This document shows, one piece after another, positions 16,301 to 23,953 of a stretch of 64,000 bases of DNA (the stretch's first letter is position 1; each line of letters opens with the position of its first letter). The stretch covers positions 32,001 through 96,000 of IMG/VR virus record IMGVR_UViG_3300003321_000691. One strand, 5' to 3'. The notes beneath the pieces are model-generated. The model worked only from the letters and a program-made list of their open reading frames with translations. It was not told the DNA's origin and did not search any database. Source of the stretch: a virus. A program made the translations under genes and the position numbers.

Positions 16301-16354
16301 CTAGCGAACCAGGAGCGTGGCCAGAAAGACCAGGGTGATGATGAGCTTCTTCAT
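16301..16354 (-). CDS. Tiny 17-residue hydrophobic peptide
   Basis: ATG 16354 overlaps the stop of the J-like gene (ATGA), and its TAG directly abuts the ATG of the next gene at 16300. The predicted peptide MKKLIITLVFLATLLVR has a signal-peptide or membrane-toxin character. The exact fit between two genes favours translation, at least as a coupling element that keeps ribosomes moving to the next gene. Confidence 0.4.
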   Translation of the reverse strand: MKKLIITLVFLATLLVR

Positions 16355-17694
16355 GGCGTGTCTGCCGAGGAGTTGATGGTGATGCGGGACGTATCGAATA
16401 CGGCCACGCTCCGGTTACCGACAGGGATGGTCGCGCCAGACGCCGGGCTAGGTGCCGTGCCGATGTAGAGGGGCTCTACGTCGAGGATGCCGGGGACGGT
16501 GTACACGGCCGCGTTGAGTCGGGATGCCCGGACGTCGAGCGCGATTGGGTACACCAGCGTGGCGATGGCGAGCTTGACTTCGTTGTCGCCGTCGAGCGGG
16601 TAGGCCGAGGCGTCGTAGGTCAAGGTCACTGAGACGTAGACTAGGATCTGCGTCGGACGAGTGAACGAAATGGTGTGGACGACGCCTTGTGAGTCCGTGA
16701 CCGAGACTGTGGTCGTCCCGTGCGTGACGATGCCGGCCGCAATTTGGCTGAACAGTGCTGCGGCGATGTCCGCATCGGCGCCACCCTGCACGATACACTC
16801 GATCGCGTGTGGCGGGACGCCGTTCGCGTCGGTGACGTCGGAGTCGTTCTCGTAGACGGTGCACGTAGTGACTCCCGAGACTTTGAGGACCGCCGCCTCG
16901 ATCGCGGGACCGGTGCTTCCGCCTTCGCCGCCCAGTTCTTGCTCGCGCAGGATGCGCAACTGCTGGTCGGTGTACGTGTTGGCGCCTTCGACAGCGTCGA
17001 GGAGGTTGATCGCGCCGAGTAGTCCAGCGACCGGGGCGACGTTCACGTTCGTGAGGTCGCGCGCCGCCACGAACACCGGCCCGCTCACCACCGCCAGCAT
17101 GACCGCGTCCACGGCGCCGTCGCCGATGCCGAGGAAGGTCCAAGTCACGCTGCCGTCGCCGATGGTGACGCCAGTGCCGGTCGGGCCGCCCGAGCCGGCG
17201 CTCGTGCCTCCGATCGTGCACTGGTAGATCTTGCTGTTATTTTTGACGCGGTCGCCCGGAGCATAGAGCGTTGTCGGTAGCCACGCGTTGACCGCCGCGA
17301 TCGTTGTGTCGATCTGGGTAGCGAACTGCACGGCCGTGCTGGCCGCCGCGACGATAGTGCCGTGCGTGATCGACGAGCCTGGTGTGCCCGTCAGGGCCGC
17401 AGTCACCGTCGAGAAGGTGGCCAGCGGCCGGAGGGTGCCAGTGAGCTTGCAGAGCGCGTCGAGGGCCTGGCCCGTAGCGGCGTCGACGTCCTGCGAGCTG
17501 TACACGGCTTGGGCGAGCGCCCACAGCTCCGCGTAACGCTCGGCCATGATGCCGTCGATCTGGCCAAGGACCGTCTTGTCCCCCAGCACCAGGGAGGCAC
17601 CGAACGCCGACCGCATAGCGGCGTCGAGGTCAGCCCGAACCACAGAGAGGGACTTCGGGACGAAGCCGGCGCTAGTTAGGCCATACGTTAGCAT
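16351..17694 (-). CDS. Baseplate J-like protein (Mu gp47/P2 gpJ family)
   Basis: The 447-residue product starts MLTYGLTSAGFVPKSLSVVR and has LGDKTVLGQIDGIMAERYAELW, then a central VAGLLGAINLLDAVEGANTY and LREQELGGEGGSTGPAIEAAVLKVSGVTTCTVYEN. This is the baseplate J domain that forms the outer wedge of contractile-tail baseplates. An extra beta-rich segment near residues 130-190 resembles a carbohydrate-binding insertion. Confidence 0.85.
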   Translation of the reverse strand: MLTYGLTSAGFVPKSLSVVRADLDAAMRSAFGASLVLGDKTVLGQIDGIMAERYAELWALAQAVYSSQDVDAATGQALDALCKLTGTLRPLATFSTVTAALTGTPGSSITHGTIVAAASTAVQFATQIDTTIAAVNAWLPTTLYAPGDRVKNNSKIYQCTIGGTSAGSGGPTGTGVTIGDGSVTWTFLGIGDGAVDAVMLAVVSGPVFVAARDLTNVNVAPVAGLLGAINLLDAVEGANTYTDQQLRILREQELGGEGGSTGPAIEAAVLKVSGVTTCTVYENDSDVTDANGVPPHAIECIVQGGADADIAAALFSQIAAGIVTHGTTTVSVTDSQGVVHTISFTRPTQILVYVSVTLTYDASAYPLDGDNEVKLAIATLVYPIALDVRASRLNAAVYTVPGILDVEPLYIGTAPSPASGATIPVGNRSVAVFDTSRITINSSADTP

Positions 17695-17792
17695 TATCGT
17701 TCACCTTTTTCTCGGTAGGGGCGAAGCTCGTCACGGTTGCGCTTCCTGTACTCGCGCTGATACGCGGCCAACTCCTCCTTGGTTTTGGCCAT
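17694..17792 (-). CDS. Small basic 32-residue protein
   Basis: ATG 17792 follows AGGGAG, and the TAA overlaps the next ATG (TAATG). The product (EELAAYQREYRKRNRDELRP) is highly charged. The YxxxYRxxNRxxxR pattern resembles the N-terminal repeats found before HNH nuclease domains, so this may be a remnant of a homing endonuclease or a small DNA-binding peptide inside the baseplate operon. Confidence 0.5.
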   Translation of the reverse strand: MAKTKEELAAYQREYRKRNRDELRPYREKGER

Positions 17793-17795
17793 TGG

Positions 17796-18206
17796 CTAGA
17801 TCTCCCTCGTCAGGCTATCGGCGACGGTGTCGCCGAATACGGTCGTGACGTTCCAGGTCACGGTCATGAGCCGTGTCGCGTTGTCGTAGGTCGCCGAGAC
17901 CGAGTTGATGGTCCCGACGCCCGGGACGTCCGCGATGGCGCTGCGGATGGCCGCTTCGGACTTGACCTGGTTGAAGACTTCGCCAAGCAGCGCGTCGTCC
18001 GCGGACACGCCCTCGCGCTCGAACCAGGGCGTACCGGCGTCGAGGTCGAGGAACCACTCGCCGCGGACCAAGAGGATGGCCTCGCGGATGAGCTGGGCGA
18101 CGCCGACCACTCCGGTGGCGAGCTGTAGGTCGCCGTTCTCGAACACGAGGTCACCCGTGTTATCGAGCAGGAGGTCGACGGGGTCGGTGGAGAGTAGCGA
18201 CGCCAT
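17796..18206 (-). CDS. Baseplate wedge protein, gp25/W-like
   Basis: The 136-residue product has DLLLDNTGDLVFENGDLQLATG, then AQLIREAILLVRGEWFLDLDAGTPWF and a terminal beta region. This matches the gp25/W/Mu gp46 family, the small wedge protein that helps start sheath assembly. ATG 18206 overlaps the previous stop (TAATG). Confidence 0.8.
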   Translation of the reverse strand: MASLLSTDPVDLLLDNTGDLVFENGDLQLATGVVGVAQLIREAILLVRGEWFLDLDAGTPWFEREGVSADDALLGEVFNQVKSEAAIRSAIADVPGVGTINSVSATYDNATRLMTVTWNVTTVFGDTVADSLTREI

Positions 18207-18895
18207 TACTCCGCCTTCGTCTTCTCGGTCCCGGCATCCCAGCCAGTGCCAGTAATCGGGTCGATTCCGAGCGCGGTTTGGAGTGCCGTTAGTGCGTGGA
18301 TGGCTGGAGGATCGGGGGTAGGTGTCGTGCACGCGGCAATCGCGGCTTTGATGGCCAGCCCGAAAAAATCGAGCGCGGTCTGGACGACAACCGCCGCGCT
18401 CGCGTTTTTGCTGCCGAGACGTAGCCCGTCCGGCGCAGTCAAAACCATCGCGTTGTCTGGCGGGTTGTCGATGGGCGCCGTGCGCGGGCGCAGGCCAGGG
18501 ATAGCAATGCCGTCGCATAGCGAGTGCATGCGCTGGTCGTCCAGCTCGATGTCCTGGTGACCGCCCGCGTTCCACTGGTGCATCGACCGCTCGGCAAAGA
18601 CCACGAGCACGACGTCCCCGGTCTTGAGTGGCCAGGTGATGGAGTAGTCGCCGGCCCCAGGGAACATGACCGGCACTGAGACCAGCGGCGCCGGGCGCTC
18701 GGTCTGCGTCGCGCCGCCCTCTACGGTGTAGCTGCGACGGGCGATGAGCTGGACCGAGCAGCTCTGACTCGCCGCGTCATAAGACGTGATGTAGCCCCAC
18801 TGGCACGTGTGTAGGTCTTCCAGGCGATCCTCGATCGCGCCCTGGATGACCTCGGCCAGTGTAGGGGTTTGAAGTTCCTGGGGGTCGTCCGCCAC
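18206..18895 (-). CDS. Baseplate spike protein, Gp138-like
   Basis: The 229-residue product begins at GTG 18895. QGAIEDRLEDLHTCQWGYITSYDAASQSCSVQ and PVMFPGAGDYSITWPLKTGDVVLVVFAERS form the OB-fold N-terminal domain of Gp138-like membrane-piercing spikes. A short C-terminal part replaces the long beta-helix of larger spikes. A TGGCAY-type motif lies 12-25 bases upstream of its start. Confidence 0.75.
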   Translation of the reverse strand: MADDPQELQTPTLAEVIQGAIEDRLEDLHTCQWGYITSYDAASQSCSVQLIARRSYTVEGGATQTERPAPLVSVPVMFPGAGDYSITWPLKTGDVVLVVFAERSMHQWNAGGHQDIELDDQRMHSLCDGIAIPGLRPRTAPIDNPPDNAMVLTAPDGLRLGSKNASAAVVVQTALDFFGLAIKAAIAACTTPTPDPPAIHALTALQTALGIDPITGTGWDAGTEKTKAE

Positions 18896-18906
18896 CCCCG
18901 AAGTTT

Positions 18907-18920
18907 GGCACAGTTTTTGC
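18907..18920 (-). promoter_or_regulatory. TGGCAC-N5-TTGC motif upstream of the spike gene
   Basis: The plus strand reads TGGCACAGTTTTTGC (18906-18920), in the 26-base gap between two baseplate genes. Read on the coding strand it is GCAAAAACTGTGCCA, ending about 11 bases before the spike gene start. One of six copies in the structural region. Confidence 0.45.
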
Positions 18921-18921
18921 G

Positions 18922-19884
18922 TTACGTGGCTGGCTGGACCTGCGCCGGGACGGCCTCAACCTCCGAGAACCAGTCCGTGCCCCAGGTGTCGCCTTTGTGG
19001 ATGACCTTCTGGATGCGGAAAAACTGGCCGGCAATAGCGCGCGACGTGACTTGTACGAGGTTCCCCGGCCGGAGCTGCGGGTAGAGCAGCATCTTGAACT
19101 TCAGCTCTGGCGACTTGCCGCCGCGGGTTGGGTTCGTGTACTCTGGCGTGCCAATGAGGCCGGTGTCCTGGCTAACTACGACTGCCTCGCCCGGCCCGAC
19201 GTCGCCGTCCCGAAGGAGTTGGAGCTTCCCGTCCTGGATGGACCACAGGACCCCGAAAGGGGCCAAGATACGAGTCAGCTCGTTGCGGGACGCGCCCTGC
19301 GCAGCGTACCCGCCGTTGAACTGGACCTGGAGGCCACCCAGCCGGTTGACGTCTGTAGCGCTAAGGGACAGACCCATGCTGCGGGTGATGTCCTGGACGG
19401 CCTTGAGCACCGTCGTCCCCGGACCGTAGGTCCGATTGATGCGGGCAAGGCGCTGGGCGCGATCCCCGTCGCCGAGCTGGAACACCGTCTCCCACTGCGG
19501 CTTCGCCAGCCGGGAGTATCCGCGGCGCACGTCCCCGAGAAACAGCGTGCGCAGTTCCTTCTGGTAGCCGGCGTCGAGGCGGATGGTCAACGGCTTTTTC
19601 GTGCACAGGGCGCGAGTACGCTCCGCCAGGTTGTCGATGATCACCTCGGCCTTGTTCGGCGTGCTAGTCACCGACTTCTCGATGGAGAAGCGAACACGCA
19701 TGCCGGTGATCTCGATCGCGTTCTCCGGCCCGGGCGCGCCCTCGAAGAAAGCCTCGGGCAGCGGGCTGGGCGTGATGATCGTGACCTTGCATCCGCGGTT
19801 GGTCAGACGCGAGGCAACCTCGGGGGTCTGAGGCAGCTCGATGTTCTTGTCGATCGCCCCTTGGATGATGGATGTAACGGACAT
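18922..19884 (-). CDS. Baseplate hub protein, gpD/gp27-like
   Basis: The 320-residue product starts at ATG 19884. VRFSIEKSVTSTPNKAEVIIDNLAERTRAL, IRLDAGYQKELRTLFLGDVRRG and later KMLLYPQLRPGNLVQVTSRA are typical of the hub ring protein that connects the tube to the spike. The position between the plug-like and spike genes agrees. Confidence 0.75.
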   Translation of the reverse strand: MSVTSIIQGAIDKNIELPQTPEVASRLTNRGCKVTIITPSPLPEAFFEGAPGPENAIEITGMRVRFSIEKSVTSTPNKAEVIIDNLAERTRALCTKKPLTIRLDAGYQKELRTLFLGDVRRGYSRLAKPQWETVFQLGDGDRAQRLARINRTYGPGTTVLKAVQDITRSMGLSLSATDVNRLGGLQVQFNGGYAAQGASRNELTRILAPFGVLWSIQDGKLQLLRDGDVGPGEAVVVSQDTGLIGTPEYTNPTRGGKSPELKFKMLLYPQLRPGNLVQVTSRAIAGQFFRIQKVIHKGDTWGTDWFSEVEAVPAQVQPAT

Positions 19885-19886
19885 TG

Positions 19887-20261
19887 CTACGGAATCGGTC
19901 GTCCGGTCTGTTCGATGTAGGCCAGGCGCGCCAGCCACTCCGACGTTGGCAACCACTTCATGACGACGCGCGACCCGAGGTCATCGAAGCCGGCGTCCAG
20001 CCCCGCGCCTGACGTGTCATAGAGGCCGAGCACGCCGTTCGTGAACGGCTTCTGGCGCGCAGTACGCCCCAGGTACGCCCCAAGAACGATCTTTACCCCG
20101 GCGATGATCGTGTTCTCGTCACCGTCGAGCATGTCGAAGTACCAGGCCGCATCCCGGTCGTTCCAGTACACGTGCATGAAGTAGTGGTCGCCCGCGATCG
20201 TGACGCCCATGATGTAGTCGGCGATCGACGGTTGCAGCGGGATGGTGTGTACGTTGTCCAT
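19887..20261 (-). CDS. Baseplate plug-like protein (DUF6983 type)
   Basis: The 124-residue product shows the pattern FMHVYWNDRDAAWYFDMLDGDENTIIAGVKIVLGAYLG, then a late LGSRVVMKWLP. This matches small phage proteins annotated as baseplate plug or DUF6983. It probably closes or links the hub. Confidence 0.65.
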   Translation of the reverse strand: MDNVHTIPLQPSIADYIMGVTIAGDHYFMHVYWNDRDAAWYFDMLDGDENTIIAGVKIVLGAYLGRTARQKPFTNGVLGLYDTSGAGLDAGFDDLGSRVVMKWLPTSEWLARLAYIEQTGRPIP

Positions 20262-20264
20262 GGG

Positions 20265-21161
20265 TTAGTGGAAGATGCTGGTGAGGAGGTTGGTAGTCTG
20301 CTGAGCAGCGCGGAGGCCGATGCCGCCAGCGCTCTGGTCCTGAGCAAGCTTCTCCTGGAACTGCTGCTGGGCCGCGACGTTCGGGTCGAACTTCACATTG
20401 TACGGGATGTACGTGCGCTCACCTTTATCGTCGACGTTCACGAAGCCGTCCGGCACCGGCGTATGAGGCGCGTCCGCCAGGAAGCGGTAGTATCCGCCGC
20501 TGTGGAGTGCCGGACCAGGGGGTCCGGCAATCAGCAGTGCGAAACTGCCATTCTTGATGCGCGGGTCGTTCTCCTTGACCGAAAAGACCTTGTAGAAGCC
20601 AGGATCAAGCACAGCAAGGCGCTCGCCCAGGTGCTTGGTGCCCTCGCCTCCCGGGGTCGCGACGCGGACCGTTGTGCGGTTGTTGGTGACGAAGATGAAC
20701 TGCGTGAACTCGATCTTGAAGCGCAGCTGGTGAGGCTCTCCCGACTCGCGCGGGATGGACAGGTCGGACATGACCATGTCCTCGAACACGTCGAGCGACG
20801 TGCTCACGACGAGGGGCTCGCCGTCCTGCCGCATCTTCAGGAGCTTCTGGTAGATGACCCCCGACGGGATGGAGCCGTCCCGACGTGTGGTGTGGCCAGC
20901 CACCGCCCCGATCGGCGTATCGGAGACGATGCATTCCAGGCTGATCTTCATCGGCTTGGCGCGGACATGATCGGCGATGTCGGCCCCCTTCTCGACCGGA
21001 TACGACGTCACCTCCAGCGGGAACGTGTGGGTCTCGCCGGTCGTGATGTCGATTGGATAGCCGTCGATGAGGACGGTCTGCGCCTCCAGCTTCGAGACAG
21101 AGATCGTCGCCGGCCGAGCCGACGAGTCGCGCAGGTCTTCGAGTACAGATACGACCGACAT
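20265..21161 (-). CDS. Dit-like tail/baseplate protein
   Basis: The 298-residue product begins at ATG 21161. VSKLEAQTVLIDGYPIDI and THTFPLEVTSYPVEKGADIADHVRAKPMKISLECIVSD match the N-terminal domain of Dit-like proteins in contractile-tail phages. The C-terminal part is rich in Gln and Ala. It links the end of the tape measure to the hub. Confidence 0.7.
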   Translation of the reverse strand: MSVVSVLEDLRDSSARPATISVSKLEAQTVLIDGYPIDITTGETHTFPLEVTSYPVEKGADIADHVRAKPMKISLECIVSDTPIGAVAGHTTRRDGSIPSGVIYQKLLKMRQDGEPLVVSTSLDVFEDMVMSDLSIPRESGEPHQLRFKIEFTQFIFVTNNRTTVRVATPGGEGTKHLGERLAVLDPGFYKVFSVKENDPRIKNGSFALLIAGPPGPALHSGGYYRFLADAPHTPVPDGFVNVDDKGERTYIPYNVKFDPNVAAQQQFQEKLAQDQSAGGIGLRAAQQTTNLLTSIFH

Positions 21162-22817
21162 TTAGTCTCCCTTCCGCAGCGCCTCGTGGGCGTCGCGGAG
21201 CTGGTTCTTGTGGTGCTCGTCCATCGCACCCGTGAGTTCCTCTTTCGACATCCCGCGGGCGTCGATCTTGACGTCATTGTGGATGGTGATCTGTTGGCGC
21301 AGCTCGTCCTTGAGCGAGCTAAGATCGGTCGGCTCCGCGTTCGCTTGGGCGGCACGTCGTTCGCGGGCTGCTTTCCAGTACGCCAAAGATCCCGAGAACT
21401 GGTCCGGGTCTAGAGCATCGGGGTCGAACTTCGCTTTCGTGGCCGCACGCGCCGTGATGGTCGCATCCGCGTCGGCCGACTTTTGCGCCTCGGCGAGGGT
21501 CTTGAAGCCGCCAGTCTCGACACGAAGGCCGAGAATTTTCTCGATGGCGCGGGTGAGCTGGATGAGCTGCTTGATGACCGGCAGGTCCGCGATCTCGTCG
21601 AAGATGCGCTCGAACTTGTCTCGCAGCTCGGTGAACAACGCGATGACGATGCCGAGGATCGGGATCAAGGGCCCGATTGGACCGAGGATATCGGTCCACA
21701 TACCCTTGGCCGCCTTCCCGGTCAGCTTCATGATGATCATCCATAGACCGAGGGCGACCAGAAGCACCGTTGTGACGACCTTGATGGCCTTCCCACCGTG
21801 CGCAAAGATCTCCCAAAGCACCTGGATGATGGCGATAATGGCTGTGGCCTTGCCCATGAATCCGCCAAAGCCTTCATGCCACCGCGTCTTCAGCTTCTCG
21901 AACGCTGGGATGAGCGTGTAGGTAATGGCTGCCGCGATGGCGCCAAACAGCGTGATCATGAGGCTCTCGTGCTGTTTGAGGAACGCGACCACGTCGCCCA
22001 ACGCGTTGACAAACATCGTCAGTGCCGGGATGATGGCGACGACAATGGCGTCCTTGACCGCGCCCCAGCGAGCGTTGAGGCGCTTCATGGCGCGTTCGTG
22101 TTGTTCGAGCTTCTCGACGTCTTCCTCGCCCATCGTCACGCCGAGTTTCTCCGCCTCCTCGCGAAGGGAGACAATGCCCTCCTTACCTTGGTTCAGGAAC
22201 GGGATTAGCTGCGGGCCGGCACCGCGTCCGAACAGCTGCATCGCGAGCGCGGCCTTCTCGGCCCCGTTCGGCATGTGCTTGAACTTCTCGGCAATCTCTT
22301 CGAGTGCGGCGTCCAGGCCACCGCCTTCGCCGCCGTGCTTGACCGTCTTGCGCAGCTCGTCGGACGAGATCCCGAGCTTGGACAACGCGCTGGAGAACCC
22401 CTTGGCGTGCAGACCTCCGCCTTGGAGGTTGAACGACAGGCGTTGGAGACCAGAGGTCAGCGCCGCCTGCGAAGACCCCGAGACGTCGGCCGCGTAGCCA
22501 AGCGCCTGTACGGCCTCGGTCGTGATGCCGAGGCGCTCGCCCAGGTGCTTGGCCGCGATCGTCGCCTCCATCGTGTGCTCAATCATCTCCTTGATTGATT
22601 TCACGCCCTCGATGCCCGCGAAGGCCTCTAGGCCTTCTTGCAGCTCCTTGGCGAGACCGCCCTCGCCCTCCTCGCCGCCCTCGCCCTTGTGCTTCTTATG
22701 GGCTTCACCGAGAGCCTCGATGTTCTTGCGAGTCTTCTCGATGACCTCGTTGGCGCGGTTCCACTGCTCCTCGTCGACGTTGAGGCCGATGGTTGCGATT
22801 AGCTCTACGATGTCCAT
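21162..22817 (-). CDS. Tail tape measure protein
   Basis: The 551-residue product lies directly downstream of the tail chaperones. It has a helical N-terminal half with GLQRLSFNLQGGGLHAKGFSSAL, a region of several hydrophobic segments (AIVVAIIPALTMFVNALG, TLFGAIAAAITYTLIPAF, AIIAIIQVLWEIF, VVTTVLLVALGLWMIIM) and a charged tail. The membrane-like segments may form the DNA channel at injection. By the usual rule of about 0.15 nm per residue the tail would be roughly 80 nm, which is an estimate only. Confidence 0.85.
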   Translation of the reverse strand: MDIVELIATIGLNVDEEQWNRANEVIEKTRKNIEALGEAHKKHKGEGGEEGEGGLAKELQEGLEAFAGIEGVKSIKEMIEHTMEATIAAKHLGERLGITTEAVQALGYAADVSGSSQAALTSGLQRLSFNLQGGGLHAKGFSSALSKLGISSDELRKTVKHGGEGGGLDAALEEIAEKFKHMPNGAEKAALAMQLFGRGAGPQLIPFLNQGKEGIVSLREEAEKLGVTMGEEDVEKLEQHERAMKRLNARWGAVKDAIVVAIIPALTMFVNALGDVVAFLKQHESLMITLFGAIAAAITYTLIPAFEKLKTRWHEGFGGFMGKATAIIAIIQVLWEIFAHGGKAIKVVTTVLLVALGLWMIIMKLTGKAAKGMWTDILGPIGPLIPILGIVIALFTELRDKFERIFDEIADLPVIKQLIQLTRAIEKILGLRVETGGFKTLAEAQKSADADATITARAATKAKFDPDALDPDQFSGSLAYWKAARERRAAQANAEPTDLSSLKDELRQQITIHNDVKIDARGMSKEELTGAMDEHHKNQLRDAHEALRKGD

Positions 22818-22820
22818 GGC

Positions 22821-23105
22821 TTAGTCGTCCCTACGCTGCCGCGTGTGGAGGCGCTCCTCAGCGTCACTCCACTCTTGAACGGCCTCGCACATGTCGAGCA
22901 CGTCGTCGATCGAGCGCCCGGTGGCCGGCCACACGGGACCATCCACTTCATCCATGCGGATGCGCTTATCGAGCCACAGGCGGTAGCACGGCCACGCCGC
23001 CTCGATCTCCGGCCTTAGCTGGAGTGGCTCGCCGGCTGGACGCTTGCGGGCGCGTCGGGGGCGTCCGGTGGGCCGTTTGGCACCACCGCTTGGCTGAATC
23101 CGCGA
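22821..23105 (-). CDS. Tail chaperone T extension made by -1 frameshift (GT fusion)
   Basis: There is no good independent start for this frame. It is open from the run of seven T residues at 23111-23105 to TAA 22823-22821, adding 94 residues to the first 130 residues of the upstream chaperone (224 in total). The extension is basic at first (RPTGRPRRARKRPAG), then folded and acidic (PEIEAAWPCYRLWLDK, EAVQEWSDAEERL). This mirrors the G/GT arrangement of tail assembly chaperones, which sit just before the tape measure gene. Confidence 0.75.
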   Translation of the reverse strand, partial: SRIQPSGGAKRPTGRPRRARKRPAGEPLQLRPEIEAAWPCYRLWLDKRIRMDEVDGPVWPATGRSIDDVLDMCEAVQEWSDAEERLHTRQRRDD

Positions 23106-23494
23106 AAAAAATCGCGGAAGTTCACCTCCACGGCGAACGCCATGAGCTTGAACAGGAGCATGAGGTCTCCTGCGCAGACACCGTTGATCTGGTCGACGCT
23201 CTGTAGTGGGACGGCGCGGCCGTGCGAGACGACCAGGGTACCTTCCAGCACCTGAGAGGCCAGCGATTCGATCTCGTCGGGGTCCAGCGTCTCGGACAGA
23301 CGCATCAGGGCCGGCACTAGCGAGGCGACGTCGGACTTGAGCTTGATGCCCTTGAGCGAGCCCAGGGCTGGGCCCATGAGCTTGCCCAGACGAGCCAGCA
23401 AACGGAAGCTACGGAGGGCTGGAAGCTGAGTGGTCTTGACGAGCACCGAGCTGCCATCTTCTCCAGTGAACGTGCGTTCCTCGGTCTTCTGCAC
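23015..23494 (-). CDS. Tail assembly chaperone G
   Basis: The 159-residue product starts at ATG 23494. FRLLARLGKLMGPALGSLKG, LSETLDPDEIESLASQVLEGT and LMLLFKLMAFAVEVNFRDFF are typical of G-type chaperones that coat the tape measure during tail assembly. The gene lies between tube and tape measure. A T7 slippery run is in frame as GAT TTT TTT (23113-23105), allowing a share of ribosomes to make the longer GT protein. Confidence 0.8.
   Translation of the reverse strand: MQKTEERTFTGEDGSSVLVKTTQLPALRSFRLLARLGKLMGPALGSLKGIKLKSDVASLVPALMRLSETLDPDEIESLASQVLEGTLVVSHGRAVPLQSVDQINGVCAGDLMLLFKLMAFAVEVNFRDFFRGFSQAVVPNGPPDAPDAPASVQPASHSS
23099..23118 (-). promoter_or_regulatory. Programmed -1 frameshift site within a palindrome
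   Basis: On the coding strand T TTT TTT (23111-23105) is a canonical X XXY YYZ slippery heptamer in the zero frame. It is flanked by a perfect 7-base inverted repeat (TCCGCGA...TCGCGGA, 23099-23105 and 23112-23118) that would put the slippery run mainly in the loop of a hairpin. Downstream stimulatory structure was not evaluated. Confidence 0.75.
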
Positions 23495-23497
23495 GAC

Positions 23498-23944
23498 CTA
23501 TTCTCCGAAGCCGTCGCCGAGGTCCATGTCGATGGCCTCGCAGTCGAGCGTCCACTCACGTGCCGGGAGGTCCTTGCCGTAGGACGCATTGGCGACCTTC
23601 TGGATCCACGCGTTGGTGGCGTGGAGGCGCGTCAGGTCCGAGAGGCTCTTGACCATGCACGGCATGACGTCAGCGGTCGTCAGCGTCTCGGCCTCACCCA
23701 GCGAGTGGATGCCCGAGAGGATGGCGTTGGACGGCGACGTGACCATCAAGGTGAACTTGATGGAGCCGGCGCGGTTACGGTTCTTGACGCGAGCCACGCC
23801 GCCCGTCGCGCCGACCTTCTTGGTGAAGGCGGCCTCGTCGCGCTGAGCTTCGATGAACGTACCGTCCATGAAGCCCGAGATGACGTAGGGGCCGAACGTC
23901 AGGATGACGCCAAGTGGGTCGTACTGGCTGAAGGGGACTGCCAC
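23498..23944 (-). CDS. Tail tube protein (DUF3277-like)
   Basis: The 148-residue product begins FSQYDPLGVILTFGPYVISG and continues DGTFIEAQRDEAAFTKKVGATGGVARVKNRNRAG and KFTLMVTSPSN. This is the DUF3277 pattern of inner tube proteins in contractile-tail phages. It lies directly downstream of the sheath gene, as expected. Confidence 0.8.
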   Translation of the reverse strand: MAVPFSQYDPLGVILTFGPYVISGFMDGTFIEAQRDEAAFTKKVGATGGVARVKNRNRAGSIKFTLMVTSPSNAILSGIHSLGEAETLTTADVMPCMVKSLSDLTRLHATNAWIQKVANASYGKDLPAREWTLDCEAIDMDLGDGFGE

Positions 23945-23953
23945 GGGGATTCC

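Noticed and set aside
18904-18921. Perfect sigma54-type promoter reading toward the plus strand
   Set aside because: The match is exact, but no plus-strand gene lies downstream and several copies point the same way against the operon. I report it as a dispersed motif instead of a sigma54 promoter.
20172-21413. Long plus-strand open frame opposite the tail genes
   Set aside because: It runs antisense to the Dit-like and tape measure genes and has the low-complexity composition of a shadow frame. Similar long antisense frames at 23621-25543, 28831-30504 and 38759-41524 were rejected for the same reason.
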